Of a DNA stretch of 10,347 nt, positions 7,229-10,347 are shown one piece after another. Position 1 is the first letter of the stretch, and every line of letters starts with the position of its first letter. Where the stretch lies: contig DBOE01000090.1 in the NCBI GenBank assembly GCA_002299585.1, positions 580 to 10,926 of the forward strand, in the 5' to 3' direction. The notes below the pieces were generated by a model, which saw only the letters and a list, made by a program, of their open reading frames with translations, was not told the DNA's origin and did not search any database. Source of the stretch: Hydrogenovibrio sp. UBA654. Lineage in GTDB: Bacteria > Pseudomonadota > Gammaproteobacteria > Thiomicrospirales > Thiomicrospiraceae. The translations under genes and the position numbers were made by a program.

Positions 7229-8200
7229 ATGTTAACAAGAAAAGAATTTTTAAAATTCCCTATTAATTATTTTGCTGTTGCTATGGGCTTCTTAGGAGTA
7301 TCCTCTCAAGTTTCTAGTTTGAGTAATATTTTAGACTTTAATCCTTATAGTTTTTCTTTGGCTATTAGCATTATTGCCTGGGCAGTGTTTGCTATTTCTA
7401 TAGTTATTTTTACTAAAAATTTATTTACAACGCAAGGGCGCAGTTTTTTATTTGAACAATGGAATTGTCCATATAAATTAATAGATTTTTCATTTTTATC
7501 TCTTACCTTAATGCTGTTTTTACTATCAATTTATAGGTTTTTACCTAGTGAGATTATGGAGGTTTGTGGTTATGTTCTAATGACCCTACATATCTTACTA
7601 AATATTGAAATATTTAAACGTTGGATTGAAGAAAGTAAGGTTGTAATAATGGAATTTAAAACCGTTATTTTTGTTTTATTATCTGGCAATTTTATGGTTG
7701 TTATTGCTGGGCACAGTTTTTTGCCTAGTTATGCAATGGAGATTTTATGGTTTTATTTTTCTATAAGTTTATTATTTTGGTTTGTGTTTTTATTTTTTAT
7801 AATTTATAGATTAATTTTTTCGACAAATTTTCCAAAAGAATTGCGACCAAGCCTATTTATTCTACTATCACCTCCATCATTATCTATAGTGGCATACCAG
7901 CTACTAACAGAACAAAATTCGTTAAATGATTTTATGCTAATAATATTTAATTTCACCTTATTTTTATTTATATTTTTATTGCTACAATATTTATATTTTA
8001 AGCAAATAAAAATTAATATGTTAAGTTGGGCATATATTTTTCCAGTATCTTCTTTTGATTTTGCTGTGCAATATATGTATAAAACTAGCTTGATTGATGG
8101 TTATTTATATTTATCTTTTGTTGTTTTAGCAATTAATGTTTTATTTGCTATATTTTTACTTATTTATATGATTATTAGTTTGTATAGAGCAAAAGAATAA
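7229..8200 (+). CDS. TehA/SLAC1-type (TDT family) anion channel or transporter
   Basis: This 323-residue, very hydrophobic protein has about ten membrane helices (roughly 11-28, 40-62, 86-103, 110-128, 143-162, 170-196, 208-226, 233-257, 264-284, 292-318), the TDT count. Three segments match the family as I know it. FPINYFAVAMG (10-20) resembles FPTGYFGIPLG of Haemophilus TehA. RPSLFILLSPPSLSIVAY (206-223) resembles the LAP motif region. LSWAYIFPVSSF (265-276) resembles the SLAC1 WWAYTFP segment, which places F271 at the gating phenylalanine. Family members conduct anions or export dicarboxylates, sulfite or tellurite-related species; the substrate here is unknown. It is read from ATG 7229 with no clear ribosome site. 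A weak TTGGCA/TAACCT promoter candidate (7173 and 7196) lies in the 60-nt gap after metZ. Base composition is more AT-rich than its neighbours, as expected for Phe/Leu/Ile-rich membrane proteins. Confidence 0.8.
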   Translation: MLTRKEFLKFPINYFAVAMGFLGVSSQVSSLSNILDFNPYSFSLAISIIAWAVFAISIVIFTKNLFTTQGRSFLFEQWNCPYKLIDFSFLSLTLMLFLLSIYRFLPSEIMEVCGYVLMTLHILLNIEIFKRWIEESKVVIMEFKTVIFVLLSGNFMVVIAGHSFLPSYAMEILWFYFSISLLFWFVFLFFIIYRLIFSTNFPKELRPSLFILLSPPSLSIVAYQLLTEQNSLNDFMLIIFNFTLFLFIFLLLQYLYFKQIKINMLSWAYIFPVSSFDFAVQYMYKTSLIDGYLYLSFVVLAINVLFAIFLLIYMIISLYRAKE

Positions 8201-8209
8201 AGCTACAAT
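8180..8209 (+). promoter_or_regulatory. Possible promoter for gltX
   Basis: TACAAT (8204-8209) is a five-of-six match to the -10 consensus. It is preceded 18 nt upstream by a poor -35 candidate, TTGTAT (8180-8185). A start near 8216 would give a leader of about 24 nt before gltX. The weak -35 makes this tentative, and read-through from the upstream gene is equally possible. Confidence 0.35.
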
Positions 8210-8239
8210 GTTGGATATTATTTATTTTAGGAAACTATC

Positions 8240-9652
8240 GTGACTAAAACTCGTTTTGCCCCAAGCCCCACAGGTTACTTACATATTGGAGGAGTAAGAA
8301 CTGCTCTTTTTTCGTGGTTATATGCCCAACAAAATGGTGGAAATTTTATTTTAAGAATTGAAGATACCGATTTAGAAAGGTCAACCCAAGAATCAGTAGA
8401 GGCAATTTTTGATGGCATGAACTGGCTTGGCTTAACTCATTCTGAAGGGCCTTTTTACCAAACGCAACGATTTGAGCGTTATAAACAAGTAATTAAAACT
8501 CTACTTGATAATAATATGGCGTATTATTGTTATTCTACGCCAGAAGAGCTTGAACAAATGCGCGACAAGCAAAAAGCCAATAATGAAAAGCCCCGTTACG
8601 ATGGGCGTTTTCGTAATTTTACTGGCACTCCACCAGTAGGAATTGACCCTGTTATTCGTTTTAAAAACCCACTAGATGGGGTTGTTGTAATTGATGATAT
8701 TGTAAAGGGTCAGGTAATAGTTGCTAATACAGAACTAGATGATTTAATTATTGCTCGCTCTGATGGAACACCAACCTACAACCTTAGTGTTGTTGTTGAT
8801 GATTGGGACATGAGGATTAGTCATGTAATCCGTGGCGACGATCATCTTAATAATACCCCAAGACAAATCAACCTTTATAATGCATTAGGGGCAGAGTTGC
8901 CTAAGTTTGCACATATTCCAATGGTGCTAGGTGAAGATGGTAGTCGTTTATCAAAAAGACACGGTGCGGTATCTGTTTTACAATACAAAGAAGAAGGTTT
9001 TTTACCTGAAGCACTATTAAATTATTTAGTAAGGCTTGGTTGGTCACACAAAAACCAAGAAGTTTTTACGCTTTCAGAAATGATTAAATTTTTTAAGTTA
9101 GATAGGGTAAATTCCTCACCATCTACATTTAATCTTGAAAAATTATTATGGATAAATCAACAGCATATTCAAAATACTTCTCTTGATAACCTAGTAGCTA
9201 ATTTAAAGCCATTTATGCAAGCAAAAGGCTTTGACATATCTAATAAACATAAATTAGAAAAAGTGGCTGACTTATTAAGAGAACGGGCAAAAACACTGGT
9301 TGAAATGGTAGGATTATCAGTATATTTTTATCAAGATTTTACTGAGTTTGATGCTGGAGCTGCAAAGAAGCATCTAAGGTCAGTAGCGGAGGATTCTCTT
9401 AGATTAGTACAACAAAAATTTAAACAACTAGATAATTGGGTTAGCCAAGATATTCATCAACAAATTCAAGCAACAGCAGAAGAATTATCGATAGGGATGG
9501 GCAAGGTAGGAATGCCACTAAGAGTTGCTATAACGGGAGCTGGTCAATCACCATCAATTGATGTGACTGCAGAATTAATTGGTAAAGATAAGTGTATTGC
9601 CAGAATTTCAATGGCTTTAGAGGTCATTGAAATAAGAAAGATAAATTCATAG
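8240..9652 (+). CDS. gltX: Glutamyl-tRNA synthetase
   Basis: This class I synthetase charges tRNA-Glu with glutamate. The 470-residue length equals the family norm (E. coli 471). The ATP-binding signatures are FAPSPTGYLHIGG (residues 6-18, HIGH-type motif at 15-18) and SRLSKRHG (235-242, KMSKS-type). Also visible are LRIEDTD (38-44), TYNLSVVVDDWDM (179-191) and VIRGDDH (196-202). The start is GTG, supported by AGGA ending 7 nt upstream and by the first motif beginning at residue 6. In E. coli GluRS a zinc ion is held by C98, C100, C125 and H127. Here the equivalent segment (about 97-126) keeps only C97, with S99, F124 and N126 at the other places, so zinc is probably not bound. The tRNA cluster with tRNA-Glu begins 143 nt downstream. 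Whether the enzyme discriminates against tRNA-Gln cannot be read by eye. Confidence 0.96.
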   Translation: MTKTRFAPSPTGYLHIGGVRTALFSWLYAQQNGGNFILRIEDTDLERSTQESVEAIFDGMNWLGLTHSEGPFYQTQRFERYKQVIKTLLDNNMAYYCYSTPEELEQMRDKQKANNEKPRYDGRFRNFTGTPPVGIDPVIRFKNPLDGVVVIDDIVKGQVIVANTELDDLIIARSDGTPTYNLSVVVDDWDMRISHVIRGDDHLNNTPRQINLYNALGAELPKFAHIPMVLGEDGSRLSKRHGAVSVLQYKEEGFLPEALLNYLVRLGWSHKNQEVFTLSEMIKFFKLDRVNSSPSTFNLEKLLWINQQHIQNTSLDNLVANLKPFMQAKGFDISNKHKLEKVADLLRERAKTLVEMVGLSVYFYQDFTEFDAGAAKKHLRSVAEDSLRLVQQKFKQLDNWVSQDIHQQIQATAEELSIGMGKVGMPLRVAITGAGQSPSIDVTAELIGKDKCIARISMALEVIEIRKINS

Positions 9653-9682
9653 TAATATTTTAGTTATTTATCAAAAAATGCC

Positions 9683-9710
9683 TTGACCGTACCGAGCTAT
9701 TCTATATAAT
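9683..9710 (+). promoter_or_regulatory. Strong sigma-70 promoter of the tRNA cluster
   Basis: TTGACC (9683-9688) and a perfect TATAAT (9705-9710) are separated by 16 nt. The bases after the -10 element, ACGCACC, are GC-rich in an AT-rich surround, like discriminators of stringently controlled stable-RNA promoters. The start is expected near 9717-9718, leaving a leader of about 78 nt before tRNA-Ala. Confidence 0.85.
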
Positions 9711-9795
9711 ACGCACCACATCAGTTGTAGAGCTTTAAAGTTTTTTAGTTTTACATGGTTGTTTTGGTGCAATATTTATATAAAACCAGAAATAA

Positions 9796-9871
9796 GGGGC
9801 TATAGCTCAGCTGGGAGAGCACAACACTGGCAGTGTTGAGGTCAGCGGTTCGATCCCGCTTAGCTCCACCA
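9796..9871 (+). tRNA. tRNA-Ala (anticodon GGC)
   Basis: The 76-nt gene folds as a standard cloverleaf. The acceptor GGGGCTA pairs with TAGCTCC and includes the G3:U70 wobble that marks alanine tRNAs. The D stem is GCTC/GAGC, the anticodon stem CAACA/TGTTG with GGC at 9829-9831, and the T stem AGCGG/CCGCT with TTCGATC. The CCA end is encoded. It is the first tRNA after the promoter at 9683-9710. A tRNA-Ala/tRNA-Glu group behind gltX is also known from Pseudomonas. Confidence 0.98.
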
Positions 9872-9880
9872 ACTTAATTG

Positions 9881-9914
9881 ATAAAAGATTACACTAGGCC
9901 GTAATCTAATTTAT
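9881..9914 (+). other. Hairpin after tRNA-Ala with loop ACTAGGCC
   Basis: AGATTAC (9886-9892) pairs perfectly with GTAATCT (9901-9907) around the 8-nt loop ACTAGGCC (9893-9900). Below it, ATAAA (9881-9885) can pair with TTTAT (9910-9914), leaving a 2-nt AA bulge on the 3' side. No T-run follows, so it is not a canonical terminator. It may be an RNA-processing or pausing element. Its loop is nearly identical to that of the hairpin after tRNA-Gly. Confidence 0.6.
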
Positions 9915-9926
9915 TTAACAATCTAT

Positions 9927-9948
9927 TTTTTAGTTTAGATTGTAGTAT
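9927..9948 (+). repeat. Direct repeat, copy 1 (22 nt)
   Basis: This 22-nt stretch, beginning TTTTTAGTTTAG and ending TTGTAGTAT, is repeated without mismatch at 10326-10347. The preceding CTAT is also shared, with a one-T difference in the T run. A shorter TTTTTTAGTTT (9741-9751) also occurs in the leader before tRNA-Ala. The function is unknown. Confidence 0.75.
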
Positions 9949-10052
9949 GTTTTTATAAAATCAAGACGAAAGGTAGGAGCATACTTTAGTCTGTGACTAT
10001 CTTTTAACGCGGAGTTTATGAAAATATACACAATTATAAACAAAAAAGAAAT
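9949..10052 (+). other. Spacer before tRNA-Glu, no gene recognised
   Basis: This is the second half of the unusually long 181-nt spacer between tRNA-Ala and tRNA-Glu. I see no convincing promoter and no credible gene in it. A possible stem pairs GAAAGGTAG (9968-9976) with CTATCTTTT (9997-10005), nine pairs including two G-U, around a 20-nt loop. CGGAG followed by ATG at 10018 looks like a translation start, but that frame runs through tRNA-Glu. Confidence 0.5.
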
Positions 10053-10128
10053 GTCCTGTTCGTCTAGAGGCCTAGGACACCGCCCTTTCACGGCGGTAAC
10101 AGGGGTTCGACTCCCCTACGGGACGCCA
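10053..10128 (+). tRNA. tRNA-Glu (anticodon TTC)
   Basis: This 76-nt cloverleaf is close to E. coli tRNA-Glu. The acceptor GTCCTGT pairs with ACGGGAC (one G-U), with G73 and an encoded CCA. The anticodon stem is CCGCC/GGCGG with TTC at 10087-10089, and the T arm has GTTCGA. The D loop reads GGCCTAG (10069-10075), where E. coli has GGCCCAG. It is separated from tRNA-Gly by only 2 nt, so the two must share a transcript. It is the substrate of the gltX product encoded upstream. Confidence 0.98.
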
Positions 10129-10130
10129 CT

Positions 10131-10205
10131 GCGGGAATAGCTCAGCGGTAGAGCACAACCTTGCCAAGGTTGGGGTCGCGAGTTCGATCCTCGTTTCCCG
10201 CTCCA
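10131..10205 (+). tRNA. tRNA-Gly (anticodon GCC)
   Basis: This 75-nt cloverleaf has acceptor GCGGGAA/TTCCCGC with T73, D stem GCTC/GAGC, anticodon stem CAACC/GGTTG with GCC at 10163-10165, and T stem GCGAG/CTCGT closing on TTCGATC. CCA is encoded. It follows tRNA-Glu after a CT dinucleotide. Confidence 0.98.
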
Positions 10206-10216
10206 GTTTAAGTGAG

Positions 10217-10257
10217 TTAATTAAGGTACTACTAGGTCAGTACAAAAACTTAATTAA
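10217..10257 (+). other. Hairpin after tRNA-Gly with loop ACTAGGTC
   Basis: An outer 9-bp stem, TTAATTAAG (10217-10225) with CTTAATTAA (10249-10257), stacks on an inner 5-bp stem, GTACT (10226-10230) with AGTAC (10239-10243). The 8-nt loop is ACTAGGTC (10231-10238), with an AAAAA bulge on the 3' side. This is the same plan as the hairpin after tRNA-Ala: AT-rich outer stem, 3' A bulge, inner stem and near-identical loop. No T-run follows. The function is unknown. Confidence 0.65.
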
Positions 10258-10262
10258 AATAC

Positions 10263-10316
10263 TGTTTGTTGAAATACAAACACCAAGTTTAAGTTGAAAA
10301 GGTTTTTCCAGTTCAA
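10263..10316 (+). other. Two further small hairpins downstream of tRNA-Gly
   Basis: TGTTTGT (10263-10269) pairs with ACAAACA (10276-10282) around a 6-nt loop. TTGAA (10294-10298) can pair with TTCAA (10312-10316), or alternatively GAAAA with TTTTC around GGT. These are AT-rich and individually weak. A T5 run comes about 10 nt later (10326-10330), too far for a standard terminator. Confidence 0.35.
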
Positions 10317-10325
10317 TGAAAACTA

Positions 10326-10347
10326 TTTTTAGTTTAGATTGTAGTAT
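10326..10347 (+). repeat. Direct repeat, copy 2 (reaches window end)
   Basis: This is identical over 22 nt to 9927-9948, exactly 399 nt downstream. It ends at the last base of the window, so the true repeat may be longer. In both places it lies downstream of a tRNA and of a hairpin with an ACTAGGYC loop. Confidence 0.75.

Noticed and set aside
9878..9910. TTGATA (9878) with TCTAAT (9905) as a promoter for tRNA-Glu
   Set aside because: The spacer would be 21 nt, too long for an ordinary sigma-70 promoter, and the elements overlap the hairpin.
9886..9930. Hairpin plus T-run as a terminator after tRNA-Ala
   Set aside because: The T6 run (9926-9931) is about 19 nt beyond the stem. tRNA-Glu and tRNA-Gly downstream lack a convincing promoter of their own, so termination here would silence them.
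10018..10140. A 40-codon open frame starting MKIYTIINKKE with GGAG just upstream
   Set aside because: It reads through all of tRNA-Glu and into tRNA-Gly. The spacing of GGAG to ATG is only 3 nt, and the product resembles nothing I know.
9653..10347. tRNA-associated integration (att) site or genomic island boundary
   Set aside because: No integrase or mobile gene is present, and the repeat does not match a tRNA 3' end.

Overview
The window is about 10.3 kb of AT-rich DNA (roughly one third G+C) that is densely coding, almost entirely on the plus strand. It is most likely from a gammaproteobacterium. The order accD - folC - SPOR protein - purF - metZ is the one I know from Pseudomonas and related gammaproteobacteria, and a trpB-trpA block upstream of accD also occurs in that class. 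The low G+C with intact biosynthetic genes would suit a Francisella- or Legionella-like lineage or a marine sulfur-oxidiser/symbiont lineage. The sequence alone does not decide between them.

Layout. Positions 1-7168 hold a tightly packed run: trpB (5' end outside the window), trpA, accD, folC, a SPOR-domain membrane protein, purF and metZ. The genes overlap by 4-11 nt or are separated by 3-30 nt, so they are probably one transcript. Positions 7229-8200 encode a ten-helix membrane protein of the TehA/SLAC1 (TDT) family. Positions 8240-9652 encode glutamyl-tRNA synthetase (gltX). A strong stable-RNA-type promoter (9683-9710) then drives tRNA-Ala(GGC), tRNA-Glu(TTC) and tRNA-Gly(GCC). After the tRNAs come AT-rich spacers with hairpins and a repeat cut off by the window end.

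How the genes work together. TrpB and TrpA make tryptophan. AccD is half of the carboxyltransferase that commits acetyl-CoA to fatty acids. FolC makes and polyglutamylates folate, the one-carbon carrier for purine and methionine synthesis. PurF commits PRPP to purines. MetZ assimilates sulfide into homocysteine. GltX charges tRNA-Glu, whose gene lies just downstream. All of this is housekeeping.

I found no defence system, integrase, transposase, CRISPR array or other mobile cargo. The least explained signals are in the tRNA region: two hairpins after tRNA-Ala and tRNA-Gly with near-identical 8-nt loops (ACTAGGYC) on different stems, and a 22-nt direct repeat 399 nt apart. Smaller oddities are a 9-G run in the trpB cofactor-binding motif, absence of cvpA before purF, a glutamyl-tRNA synthetase lacking most zinc ligands, and the anion-channel-like gene inserted between metZ and gltX.
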